Shown piece by piece: positions 1 through 9,879 of a stretch of DNA of 64,000 nucleotides; within the stretch, counting starts at the first letter, position 1, and every line of letters starts with the position of its first letter. Location of the stretch: positions 2,356,001 through 2,420,000 of the forward strand of contig JADLSH010000387.1 of assembly GCA_016169945.1 (NCBI GenBank), given 5' to 3'. A program made the position numbers and the translations under genes. Source of the stretch: Trachythela sp. YZ-2020. Its lineage: Eukaryota > Cnidaria > Anthozoa > Malacalcyonacea > Clavulariidae. The notes beneath the pieces are model-generated. The model was given only the letters and a program-made list of their open reading frames with translations, was not told the DNA's origin and ran no database searches.

Positions 1-1170
1 ATGACTATGACCATGACTATGACTACGACTATGACCATGACTATGACTATGACTATGACTATGACCGCGACCATGACTATGACCATGACTATGACTATGA
101 CTATGACCATGACTATGACCATGACCATGACCATGACCATGACCATGACCATGACCATGACTATGACTATGACTATAGTCCATGACTATGACTATGACTC
201 GACTATGACTATGACTCATGACTCATGACTATGACTATGACTGCGACTATGACTCATGACTATGACTATGACTATGACTATGACTATGACTGGCGACTAT
301 GACCATGACTATGACTCATGACTCATGACCATGACCATGACCATGACCATGACCATGACCATGACTGACCATGACCATGACCATGACCATGACCATGACC
401 ATGACCATGACCATGACCATGACCATGACCATGACCATGACCATGACCATGACCTATGACCATGACCATGACCATGACTCATGACCATGACTATGACTAT
501 GACTCATGACTATGACTCATGACTATGACTGGCGACTATGACTCATGACTATGACTATGACTATGACTCACTGGCGACTCATGACTATGACTATGACTAT
601 GACTATGACTCATGACTATGACTATGACCATGACTATGACTCATGACTATGACCATGACCTCATGACCATGACCATGACCATGACCATGACCATGACCAT
701 GACCATGACCATGACCATGACCATGACCATGACCATGACCATGACCATGACCATGACCATGACCATGACCATGACCATGACCATGACCATGACCATGACC
801 ATGACCATGACGCGACCATGAATACTACCATGACCAACCATGACCATGACCATGACCAAACCATGACTACGACCATGACCATGACCATGACCGCCATGAC
901 CATGACCATGACCATGACCATGACTCATGACCATGACCATGACCATACCATGACCATGACTCATGACTATGACTATGACTAACGACTATGACTATGACTA
1001 TGACTCATGACTATGACTATGACTCGCGATTATGCGACTCGTTATATGACTATGACTCGCATCGCGACTCATGACTATGACTATGACAATGCAACTCATG
1101 ACAAATCGTGACTATGAATCATAACTATGACTATGACTATGACTTACTATACTCATGACTATGACTATGA
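1..1170. repeat. CATGAC hexanucleotide satellite
   Basis: About 1.17 kb of near-uninterrupted 6-bp repeat, mixing two variants (ATGACC and ATGACT). The middle (about 640-820) is almost pure ATGACC and the flanks are more degenerate, which suggests homogenisation from the centre. Because 6 is a multiple of 3 and no frame of the unit holds a stop, both strands give long Met-Thr, Ser-Trp or Val-Met ORFs. These are repeat artefacts, not genes. The array begins before the window and fades into the inverted arm at 1171. Confidence 0.97.
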
Positions 1171-1586
1171 TATCAACTAAAGACTTTCACTTGATTCATG
1201 ATTTGACTATGACTATGACTATGACTACTTTTATTATATCATATAATGAAATTCGCAAAGTCATTATACATTATTTCATATAATGCAATTGCGCGGTGCG
1301 CCATCTGTCCAAAAATTCAAAACTGTCCAAAAATCAATTATTGCGTCGTGCGTATGAGCTTCCGGTCATAAACTTCCGGTTCATGGGAATGATTCGAAAC
1401 CCGCCAAATTAAAATATAAATCTCTTCTTCGAGCGCTCTCAGCGGCAAGCTTTTTACATATTTTAATACTCTTTAAATCGATTAATGAATTAGCGAACGT
1501 GGTTGGGAAGAGGCAATAACCAGAGCTGTTCAAGGGGCAGTAATGCACCTATCAATGTCTTCCCCCAACGGGGGGAGTGCGGGCAT
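1171..1586 (+). repeat. Left arm of long inverted repeat enclosing the ISL2EU element
   Basis: This block is the reverse complement, with indels, of 7093-7691. Shared stretches include TTGATTCATGATTTGA, TTATTATATCATATAAT, the AAATCTCTTCTTCGAGCG segment, and the GGGAAGAGGCAATAACCAGA to GGGGGGAGTGCGGGCAT segment. The left copy lacks the serine-rich exon/palindrome found in the right arm (7149-7382) and has a damaged start codon where the right arm has ATGGCGAGTGGC. Outside the satellite edge no arm continuation is visible. Confidence 0.8.
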
Positions 1587-1587
1587 A

Positions 1588-1673
1588 CACGGGCAATACG
1601 CGAGTTCGTAATTACGGACGCCATATTGCAAAGGGGGCAAAGAGTCTGGGACGAGCGCGATGTTTACAATATA
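1588..1673 (+). repeat. Left terminal inverted repeat of ISL2EU-like element
   Basis: Pairs with 6397-6482. The inner 70 bp, from GCGAGTTCGTAATTACGGAC to the CGCGATGTTTACAAT segment, is nearly identical. The right end has about 20 extra bases between the tip and this block. Confidence 0.85.
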
Positions 1674-1771
1674 AATTATATAGTTTCCAGCGCTTGAAAT
1701 GGAAATGAAGGCATGTTGAAGTAGTATTTTAAAGTCCAAATTGTGTTTTCTCGGTTATAAACGTTGAAATT

Positions 1772-3148
1772 ATGGGAAAGAGGAATCGCTGTTGTGTGGG
1801 CGGATGCAACAACGACCAAAGGTATCCATATTTGGTTGTAAAACGATCGCATGTTGACAGGATGACTTGGCATATGTGGCCAAAGGACCAGGCTTTGTCA
1901 GAACGTTGGAGAAAAAGCGTTTCTAAGGGTCGAGCAGATTTTAAACCCGGACTGTACATGACCGTTTGCTCTAATCATTTTGCAGATGGAAAGCGTACAA
2001 AGACTAATCCAGTTCCGACACTTTTTATGACCGTATCTGATCAATGCACTCCTTCACCGAATAAGCGTCGTAAACTTGAACGCTCCTCTTCGTCGTCAAC
2101 CTCTGCTACTGTCTCTACTGTCTCTCTTGATTTCGAAGACGGAGAAACATCAGAAAGAGAGCAACCTACGCCATATTCTTCTTCTTTTGCATTCGCTCAA
2201 ATAACAAGAGAAACAGATGTCCGATTTTATACTGGTCTGCCAAGCACCACTGTGTTCAAGTTCCTGTTTGATTGGCTTTTACCAAAGGCAAAACATATGC
2301 AGTATTGGTGTGGAGGGAAGAAAGGTGAGAACCGTCCAGAGAGAACCCAAACATATTTAGAACGGCAGTATGAATGTCTACCAGATAAGCCAGGCAGAGG
2401 AAGAGCTCTATGTCTGGAACAAGAATTTCTTCTTGTTTTGATGCGTTTGCGGCTTGGATTATTAGGAAAAGATCTTGCTTTCCGGTTTAAGATTGCACCA
2501 TCCATGGTGTCAAGCATTTTTGTTACCTGGATAAGCTTGATGTCAAGGGAGTTGGGGGTGTTGATCATCTGGCCTAGTCGACAACAAATACGGCAGATGC
2601 TTCCAAACTGTTTTAAGAAGCAATATCCCAATGTCAGGTGTATAATCGATTGCTTTGAGGTTTTTACTCAAACTCCTAGTGCTTTAGATATTGCTGCAAC
2701 TTTTTGGAGTGAATATAAACATCACTACACATTCAAAGTGTTAGTAGCAATAACACCAACAGGAGCTATTTCATATGTTTCCCAAGCCTATGGTGGACGG
2801 GCTTCAGATGTCTTTATTGTAAGAGATTGTGGATTTTTAAAATTAATTGAACCCTATGATCAAATTATGGCTGACAGGGGGTTTAAAATTAAAGATGATC
2901 TTATGCTGATAATGGCATCACTATGTATTCCACCAAGTTGTGCAGCATCATCTCAAATGTTACCCCAAGACATCAAGAAAACATCCTCAATCGCAAATGT
3001 CCGGATTTATGTGGAACAGGCAATTGGACGAATAAAAACATTTCACATTTTAAAGAATGAACTGCCGATTACATTACTTCCCCAAGCAGATAGTATTGTA
3101 AAAATTTGTTGTGCTCTCTGCAATTTTTTACCTCCATTATGTGAATGA
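1772..3148 (+). CDS. THAP-domain DDE_Tnp_4 transposase, intact
   Basis: A 458-residue protein, full length for the family. An N-terminal THAP zinc finger (about 1-86) shows Cys7/8, Cys12, Cys66 and His69 and ends in the NPVPTLF box (79-85). It would bind the element's ends. A serine-rich linker (about 104-112) follows, then a helix-turn-helix-like segment (about 212-255). The DDE_4 nuclease core has IIDCFE (Asp293), a second acidic residue at GRASDV (Asp346) or MADRGF (Asp368), and YVEQAIGRIK (Glu415). It would cut and join transposon DNA in the nucleus. The Met at 1772 lies about 100 bp inside the left TIR and starts directly into THAP, so I accept it. It faces the YqaJ-type gene tail to tail. 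No frameshift or stop is seen, unlike its partner. Whether an intron-free copy is expressed is unknown. Confidence 0.92.
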   Translation: MGKRNRCCVGGCNNDQRYPYLVVKRSHVDRMTWHMWPKDQALSERWRKSVSKGRADFKPGLYMTVCSNHFADGKRTKTNPVPTLFMTVSDQCTPSPNKRRKLERSSSSSTSATVSTVSLDFEDGETSEREQPTPYSSSFAFAQITRETDVRFYTGLPSTTVFKFLFDWLLPKAKHMQYWCGGKKGENRPERTQTYLERQYECLPDKPGRGRALCLEQEFLLVLMRLRLGLLGKDLAFRFKIAPSMVSSIFVTWISLMSRELGVLIIWPSRQQIRQMLPNCFKKQYPNVRCIIDCFEVFTQTPSALDIAATFWSEYKHHYTFKVLVAITPTGAISYVSQAYGGRASDVFIVRDCGFLKLIEPYDQIMADRGFKIKDDLMLIMASLCIPPSCAASSQMLPQDIKKTSSIANVRIYVEQAIGRIKTFHILKNELPITLLPQADSIVKICCALCNFLPPLCE

Positions 3149-3655
3149 ATTTTAACAATGACTACATTGTAGATGTAACAATGTACACTAAAGAAATATT
3201 TAATATTGCAATATGAAAACAGTATTTGTACATATCTGCTGTGTTAAAGTCCAATTTAAAGTGCATTTTAGGTTATTTGTAAATAATGTGCAGTATGTTA
3301 ATGTTCTTTTCCACTTATAGCTAACATTAATGTATATTAGAGGAAAAATCTTGCAAATGTATTTTTCCTTCCAAGTTTAAATTTTCTACATGATGGTAAT
3401 CAGAGGTAATGAAACTTATTAAATTCTTTGTTCCATGTTCATGTACATGTGTAGCTATTCCATCATCATGTAAACTATTTTGTGTTTTCATGTAACAATC
3501 CAATAGCAATACTATATTTTGTTTAGTAAGATGGTTGAGAAATAAACCAAAACATTGCTATTTGATAATTGCAATTATTAAATTAAATAAAAACAATAGC
3601 TCAAATGATAATGAAATAACCACATGTTTAAACAAACGCATAAGTCAATGACCTT
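3149..3655. other. Spacer between convergent transposon genes
   Basis: About 500 bp of AT-rich DNA that must hold the 3' ends of both genes. An AATAAA lies at 3586-3591 on plus. No ORF of interest seen. Confidence 0.6.
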
Positions 3656-6312
3656 TTATGTTAAACAGCTATTGCATAAGAGCAATGACGAGTCAGTTAT
3701 ATCTTCGTGATTACTGCACCAAGCATGCACTGCAGTTTCACATGAGGAGCAGACATGTTGTCCACCAACAGGTATGTCATCTGACAAACACACACCACAG
3801 ACATGTTGCTCGGGATCCGACTGCTCCTCCATTTGTACTTCATCAATGACACTATCCTCTTCTAAATGTTCCATTGAGGACTCCACTGGAACTGACGTCA
3901 TACCTGTTATACACAAAGAGCACATCCAGTCAACATCGGCAACATCGTCATGTGTAACATTGGCACAATGCATATGCCACCATACATTACAGATGTCACA
4001 ACACACACTATCCTCCTCCTCATTGTTTACTTCACATTCTTCCAAGATTACTTTGTCACAATTTGGGCAGAAAAATAGGTTGCGATACCCCAACAAAAAT
4101 GGAAGAATGTATGTTTTGTAAAACAACCCTGCATTTCGTACAACTGGTAAGATATCAGCTTCATTGAATTTGATCTTCTCGATAAACAGACTGTAACCTT
4201 GGGTCCAAACCACAAAATAGGAATGTGGTACATTGGTCAACCACATCTGGGCCAAAACCTGTGTATAGTACTTGTGGCTTCTCTTTAGTTTGGGTATCCC
4301 ATCATTATCTTCCAGAAAGTCAACATCCTTATAAACTTCAGGCTTGTTGACATCTTTATCTCTCACAGAGTAAGGGCATTTGATTTCCACTGAGGCAGGA
4401 GGACAGCATTTGCATTTGAACAGCCCATCAGGTGAACCTGCAAGGAATGAACGATCTGCCTTAACACTTACAAAACCCTTCAAGGCCACCCTCATGCTTT
4501 GGACCAACAGTTGCAAGGAAAGCTTGAGCTGCATGATTTTCGTGCTCAACCCCCCACCGAATAGCAGGCAAATGTGAAATATTTTGTCCTTTATGGATGA
4601 TACTTGCAACTAAAGAGGTGTAATGATGTTTCTTTTTACCTCTCTTTTGCATGAGGCTGTTCGTTTTTGTATGTACCTCATGCAGACACGAGGCTGTAAT
4701 ACGACCACATCGTTGTGCAAACCAGACATCATTTGCATGTTGATCCTGTGTCATCTTTTCAATCTTCTTGACTTGTGCTTGATTTAATTGAATTTTCTCT
4801 AGGAAAGCTGCGCCAGTTTCTTCAACAGGTTTATCCTCCTCAGCAAGAGAAGACATAAACTCTTCAGCTAGTTCAGGCAATGGCAATGGCAAACTGTTAT
4901 CCCTCTCCAAGCAAAGTGATGTTAAAATGCAAGCACCAGGACAAACTTTTTTTATCCCATGGAGTAGACTTGATACTCTCTCATCAGTAAGAACTTGATG
5001 AGATGTATGTCTTGGATCAAAGTCTTGCAGACGTTTGGTGCCAATTGAATCATGCTTACTTCTTCTCTTTTTTGTCTTCTTATCCTTTCGAAAAGTAATG
5101 TTGCTGACTTTTGAGGGTCGTACTTCCTTTTTTGTGCCTCTATTCCAGCCCTGGGGTACAGGGCCTTTTTTAAGAAATCGTTAGTGGGGGGGGCAATAAT
5201 CGAAAAGGGGACCTAACAAGTGCATGGCCGTCAACGTTTGTCAATAAATATTATTGGTTTTGTCGTCGACGGGGGGGGGGGGGGGAAACACTAAAAAAAA
5301 TTTTGCCGGACTATACAACATATTCCTATTTTTTATCTAAAATATATAAACCGATCCCTGTTTTGGTTGTGATAATACCGTAATTTTCCTCAAAATTATA
5401 AAGTTTGCTTTTTGCACACAAGGGACCTTCACTGGGGGGGCAAACAGTTGACTGGGGGGGCACTGGGGGGCAAAAGTTGACTGGGGGGGCAAACATGGGG
5501 GCTGGGGGGGCATTTGCCCCCCCAGTGCATTAGTTAAAAAAGGCCCTGCTGGGGTATGCTGGTACACGCAGGTGATACGAAGCTTTGATGGTAGGCATAA
5601 TTTACTTTGTACAATACTGCTATAACATGATTGCAAGCCTCGGCAGAACCTGCAGTACAGCTGCACCATGAAGTAGCTATAGAAATATCAGTTGCGGTTT
5701 TCTTAACACAAACCCATACTTTGTGTGGATCGTCATTGATTCTTTGTGATGGTCTAACATCCGACTTTAGGAAAGCAATATTGTTATCTGATGGGCAAAC
5801 ACTATACAATATTGTTCCAATGAAACCACTCACCCAATAAGAATAGGCTTTTTGATCTTTGTATACCCCAATATAGTCAGTCTCCACAGCTTTTACATTC
5901 AGAATGTAACTAAAAAGCTTTCCATCGTCCAACTTTGGCCACTTTGTCACATCATCAATCCATTGGTCATCAGAGAGATAAGCTTGGGGTCAGTAATTCC
6001 ATGCTTTTTTAGACGGTTGGTATACTCTTTTTTGAGCGATTCTGATATTTGTTCTTGAGTATATTTTATTGGAGCACCCAACTCATACGCGCCGAATGCT
6101 CTAGCAACAACTTCAGCCTTTCTCCCACCTTGATTTAGTCCTCTCAGTGATAGGAAATCCTTTAAAGACGTTAGGGTCATGCCAATGAAATCGTCGTAGG
6201 TATACACAGTTTTCTGCGGCTGAACGGGCATGATTTGCTCCACAAGCAACCACAAATCAAGGACGCCATCCTTTAATTTACATACTTGTTCAATATTTAC
6301 CGCTTTTAACAA
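3656..6312 (-). pseudogene. SAP-SWIM-YqaJ-PHD accessory protein of ISL2EU element, broken
   Basis: Read from 6312 leftward. First segment (to about 5985): a SAP-like motif, TLTSLKDFLSLRGLNQGG. A frameshift near 5975-5995 moves the reading into the next segment (to 5557), which carries a SWIM zinc finger, CSCTAGSAEACNHV. A hAT-type MITE (5159-5548) then interrupts it. Subtracting the MITE and one copy of its 8-bp duplication leaves the frame continuous. The next segment (about 5150-4475) is basic, then enters the YqaJ-type exonuclease fold (QRCGRITAS, VEHENHAAQAF). A second frameshift near 4475-4530 precedes FLAGSPDG and the VEIKCPYS core. The C-terminus has two C4HC3 PHD-like fingers (CCDICNVWWHMHC... 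and CGVCLSDD...). YqaJ-family nucleases process DNA ends, and the role in ISL2EU transposition is not established. As it stands this copy cannot make the full protein. Confidence 0.85.
5159..5548. mobile_element. hAT-type MITE with 8-bp duplication, inside the YqaJ-type gene
   Basis: Ends CAGGGCCTTTTTTAA and TTAAAAAAGGCCCTG are inverted. The flanks 5151-5158 and 5549-5556 are both CTGGGGTA, an exact 8-bp target duplication as left by hAT transposases. The 390-bp interior has no ORF and contains several G-runs (a GGGGGGGGGGGGGGG tract at about 5271-5285 and repeated GGGGGGGCA blocks at 5435-5525). Confidence 0.9.
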
Positions 6313-6396
6313 TAAAAAAAATTGGAAAACACTTCTTTCCTTCGAAGAACACTCTCATATATTTCTAATTTTCATTAATTAAACTATTGTAAACAT

Positions 6397-6482
6397 CGCG
6401 CTCGTCCCAGACTCTTTGCCCCCTTTGCAATATGGCGTCCGTAATTACGAACTCGCCTATTGACAACAAATTAATGCCCGTG
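6397..6482 (-). repeat. Right terminal inverted repeat of ISL2EU-like element
   Basis: Reverse complement of 1588-1673, with 20 additional bases next to the tip (TTGACAACAAATTAA region, about 6460-6475). Followed by TA at 6483-6484. Confidence 0.85.
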
Positions 6483-6733
6483 TAGGGGACATTTGTATTC
6501 TTTTGACACAGCGCACCTTCCCGAGATAAAAAGATCAAGGATAAGAATCCTTTTTATATCCATTCTCAAACACACCATCTGCTTCTGTAAATTGTTTTAT
6601 AATGCAATATTATTATTTTTTACTTGACTAGTCAAGCGTGTGTTCAAACACTGTTTAAAATTTTTGTTTTATTTTTATATTAATAAATATCAGGCCAAAA
6701 TATCATTCAAAATGTATACTTTTGACTGATTTA

Positions 6734-6918
6734 AGGCCCGTTTACACTACGCACGATTATTGGCACGGCACGGATGAAAATGGTACCCGTACCATTTTTA
6801 TCCGTGCTGAGAGTCTGAGACTACCTAGTAAATAGGTAGTCTCAGCACGGGTAAAAGTGGCACGGATAACATTTTTATCCGTGCCGTGCCAATAATCGTG
6901 CGTAGTGTAAACGGGCCT
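6734..6918. mobile_element. Palindromic MITE, copy 1 (3-bp duplication, PIF/Harbinger-like)
   Basis: Almost the whole 185 bp folds on itself. It starts AGGCCCGTTTACACTACGCA and ends with the reverse complement, and is flanked by TTA on both sides (6731-6733, 6919-6921). A second copy lies at 19480-19660. A 3-bp duplication is typical of PIF/Harbinger, but no transposase is present to confirm the superfamily. Confidence 0.85.
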
Positions 6919-7148
6919 TTAATTGCCAGATAATATTTATATACTGCTGGTCTTTCGCTCAAACTGATATCCCAGGGATAAAAAATGCTCCATCTCCAAC
7001 CCTGGGGCATTAAATATGAATTGACAGTTCCATATAGCCCTCGAGAGGGAATGGGGATCGATTATTGACTAAATTTATTTGAAAATGTCAATAGCCCCTG
7101 GGTATGCCCGCACTCCCCCCGTTGGGGGAAGACATTGATAGGTGCATG

Positions 7149-7382
7149 AGATCCGTAATGAGGTGGTTCATCAAGCCAGTCATCGCATTCGTCGTCAAAC
7201 TCGACTAGCACAAGCACAAGTACTTCAAGCCGAAACGTATCAAACCAGGTGTGTATTCTTTCTAAACGTTGGCATTTGTATATTATCGGTTTAATACGCT
7301 TGAGCTTGAAGTACTGCTAGTCGAGTTTGACGACGATTGCGATGACTGGCTTGATGAACCACCTCTGCCATTCATTACGGAT
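7149..7382. repeat. Hairpin formed by inverted copy of the exon tail
   Basis: GATCCGTAATGA, GGTGGTTCATCAAGCCAGTC and CGTCGTCAAACTCGACTAGC occur on one side and their complements on the other, around a 60-bp centre near 7245-7300. The matching place in the left arm (about 1541-1547) lacks the whole block. Confidence 0.8.
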
Positions 7383-7444
7383 CTAACTGCCCCTTGAACA
7401 GCTCTGGTTATTGCCTCTTCCCAACCACGTTCGCCACTCGCCAT
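7283..7444 (-). CDS. Short serine-rich first-exon-like ORF
   Basis: Starts ATGGCGAGTGGC at 7444 and gives 53 residues: MASGERGWEEAITRAVQGAV, then a Ser/Gln/Asn-rich tail, stopping at 7283. A GT within ...TCAAGC|GTATTA near 7295 could be a splice donor, so this may be the first exon of a larger gene. The style (short charged helix, then poly-Ser) recalls N-termini of multicopy cnidarian proteins, but I do not recognise it with certainty. The 3' part is repeated in inverted orientation at about 7150-7240, making a hairpin. The left arm keeps a relic without the tail and without a proper ATG. Confidence 0.4.
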   Translation of the reverse strand: MASGERGWEEAITRAVQGAVRSVMNGRGGSSSQSSQSSSNSTSSTSSSSVLNR

Positions 7445-7691
7445 GATTAATCGATTTAAAGAGTATTAAAATATGTAAAAAGCTTGCCGTTGAGAGCGCT
7501 CGAAGAAGAGATTTATAGTTTAATTTAATTTGGCGCCTTCTCCTTCCAATTGGAAGGTTTCGAACCATTCCCATGAACATTATATGAAATAATGACTTTT
7601 CGGCGCATTTTTATTATATGATATAATAAAAAAGTGCTTTTTCATTATATCAAATCATGAATCAACTGAAAAGTCTTTATTTGATATCACA

Positions 7692-8430
7692 GTGTAACGC
7701 CTTAACATTATATGAAATAAGGAATTGCGCAAATGCTTATGATTTTAAATAACGATTTTGTCGAAATTGCATTGTATCATATCATGACTTAACGGAAATT
7801 CATTGTATGATATAACGACTAATGCTAATCAACATGATATCAAATCATGAATTATCCGTGTTAGTCATGATTTGATATAATATATATTCGTTAATAAATT
7901 ATTTGTATATAATGACATTTTTGGTCATGATATGATATAATTAACGTTAAATAATTTTTGGGCACATGGCGTTCCATAGTATACATTAACACCGCATCAA
8001 ATAATCCTTATTAAATAATTGTCGCCTGAACAATTTTGTTCAGGGGGTATAAAAAATGTAATCGAAATTTGGCATAATATATTGTGCGTTATGTATTAGG
8101 TATATACATATAGGAATAATGATTACGCTTTTAGCTGTCATGTCAAGTCATGATATATACCTTTTTTGTATCATTACGATAAAAAATGTACAAATATAAT
8201 CGGATATAAAACAGGTGGTCAAAATTGCAATTTTCAACTATTTGGTGAATTTGAGTGCAAACCAGTGCCTGAGAAATGATTCTCATGTCAGGTTCAAATT
8301 TAAGAATAATCAAGTTTTGGTAAATTTACGGATGGTTGAACTCGTGATTTAACAACGAAATTTCGTATAATATAGTTAACACATTTTATCAAACTGGAAG
8401 TTTGCGGAGAACCTGCAACGCCCTTGCCCT
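7692..8430. other. AT-rich DNA with ATGATATAAT-like motifs, no gene
   Basis: Repeated short motifs such as CATGATATGATATAATT and ATCAAATCATGAAT occur to about 7945, then anonymous AT-rich sequence. No ORF supported. Confidence 0.6.
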
Positions 8431-8459
8431 AAGAGCGTTCGGGCTGTTAAGTTCGACAT

Positions 8460-9454
8460 GGACATATTCAAAAGATCGAACTCGCACGTGATAATAACAA
8501 AGTTCATTTCCAATGCGACTGCTTGCCAGAAATGAAGAAAAACTCCACGTTTATGCTGAAGCTCTCAATGCTAAATGATGTTGATCACGATGGGAAAATA
8601 GTATTCTGTAGCTGTCCTTGTCCAGCTGGAAAAGTTCCGTTTAGATCATGTAAACATATTGCAACCATTTGTTATGCACTTGAAGAATTTAGTAGGTTAA
8701 ACGTACGCGAGAATTTGAAACATGCGCTTCCAGACTTCAAACGTGGAACCAATCAAGAAAAGGAAACTTGACCCACAAATTAATGATATTGACTTTTCTA
8801 AGAAGATTTAAAAGAGAGTGAAGAAAAGAAATCCCAAGCCTTTGACTGACCCAAGACGACAATGTGATCGGCATGATGATCCCAAAAAGTAAACAAAGAA
8901 CTCCTTGACAAGATAAATATTGTGAAACCAGACTGTGGATTTTTTTGCCTACTATCAGATGGAAAAAATGTAATAATTTACCCAAATAGCATCCAGTATC
9001 ATTGACTGAAATTATTAATAGAGCAACAAGAGTCAAGAGAAATCTTATCGTTGATGAGCAAGAAAGACAGAATATTGCGGATGCAACGAAAAAGCAAAGT
9101 AAATTTAAACAATGGTATTTACAAAGACATGTTCGTATTATTGCTTCTAAATGTAAACGGGCCTTAATTAAGCCTACTATACAAGCCCAACCAAAGCAAT
9201 TAATGGGCTGTAAAGTAAATGAAACAGGCTTTATTATATCTCAAAGTCGTCCTTTTCTTGGAGCTTCCCCAGATGGGGAAGTAGATGTAGGACTGGTAGA
9301 GATTAAGAGAATTTTTTCGAACGGTTTAACTTTATGCAATGCTGTGTGCAAGCGCAACATATGCAAGAAAAGTGCAAATGGGTTAGTTGTGAATAAAAAT
9401 CACAAATGTTTTGTGCTGAATGTAACTGGACTGATCTTGTATTATCTGACCTAA
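8460..9454 (+). pseudogene. Relic of a SWIM-YqaJ protein gene
   Basis: Reading from about 8465 gives VHFQCDCLPEMKKN and a SWIM-like finger, CSCPCPAGKVPFRSCKH, to 8771. Stops and frameshifts follow (about 8771-9000). A later ORF (9002-9454) has the YqaJ-type core FLGASPDGEVDVGLVEIKR. The order SWIM then YqaJ matches the accessory gene at 3656-6312, but the sequences are clearly divergent, so this is from another family member. No PHD fingers or transposase are seen nearby. It is on the opposite strand to the first copy. Confidence 0.75.
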
Positions 9455-9876
9455 ATTATTTAATTGTTTTGCATATCAAGAAGTGTCCATCCAATGACGT
9501 GTATTGTACAGTTTTGTCTATATATATTTTGTCGACCATTGTATTTTAAAATAAGTTCTACATTCAAAGCAACCGTTCTCAATTGTAGAACTTTATTAAA
9601 AAATATTATTTTACAAATTGTATAAAGTATGGAAATGCACGTTTCGGGAATAATTAATAAAGTATGCATGTAATGTATCTGTTTCAATTAATGTCTTTCA
9701 TCATTTATTTAACGTACATAGTTATAGCTTTCTGTTTCCATCGTGATGTGGGAACTCAACAGCCATAACCAGGTGCATTTTTAATTGGCTAATAAGAAAG
9801 ATATAAAATGTCGAGTATATATCTGTGACAAACAATGTTTCATATAGTCACAAGTGAAGAGAATGCTGGCGCAAAA
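9455..9876. other. No feature seen
   Basis: AT-rich spacer between two pseudogenes. Confidence 0.5.
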
Positions 9877-9879
9877 TGA

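Larger units (their letters stand above)
1588..6482. mobile_element. ISL2EU-like DNA transposon (THAP transposase plus YqaJ-type partner)
   Basis: A 4.9 kb element with inverted ends starting CACGGGCA and ending TGCCCGTG, flanked on both sides by TA (1586-1587 and 6483-6484). It carries two convergent genes, a THAP/DDE_4 transposase on plus and a SAP-SWIM-YqaJ-PHD protein on minus. That gene pair is, from what I know of the families, the signature of the ISL2EU superfamily. The other arm of the surrounding inverted repeat keeps an uninterrupted version of the insertion point (GGGCATACCC near 7096-7105), which acts as an empty-site control. Autonomy is doubtful because the partner gene is broken. 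Confidence 0.8.
7093..7691 (-). repeat. Right arm of long inverted repeat
   Basis: Pairs with 1171-1586. It is longer because it retains a hairpin-forming block (7149-7382). The outer part (7590-7960) is rich in ATATGATATAAT-like motifs that repeat beyond the arm itself. Confidence 0.8.

Noticed and set aside
1..964. Met-Thr, Val-Met and Ser-Trp rich ORFs on both strands
   Set aside because: Direct translation of the CATGAC satellite; no gene signals.
7149..7382. First read as a 234-bp MITE inserted in the right arm
   Set aside because: One half continues a clean reading frame from the ATG at 7444, and no convincing target duplication is present. An exon with an inverted copy, deleted in the other arm, fits better.
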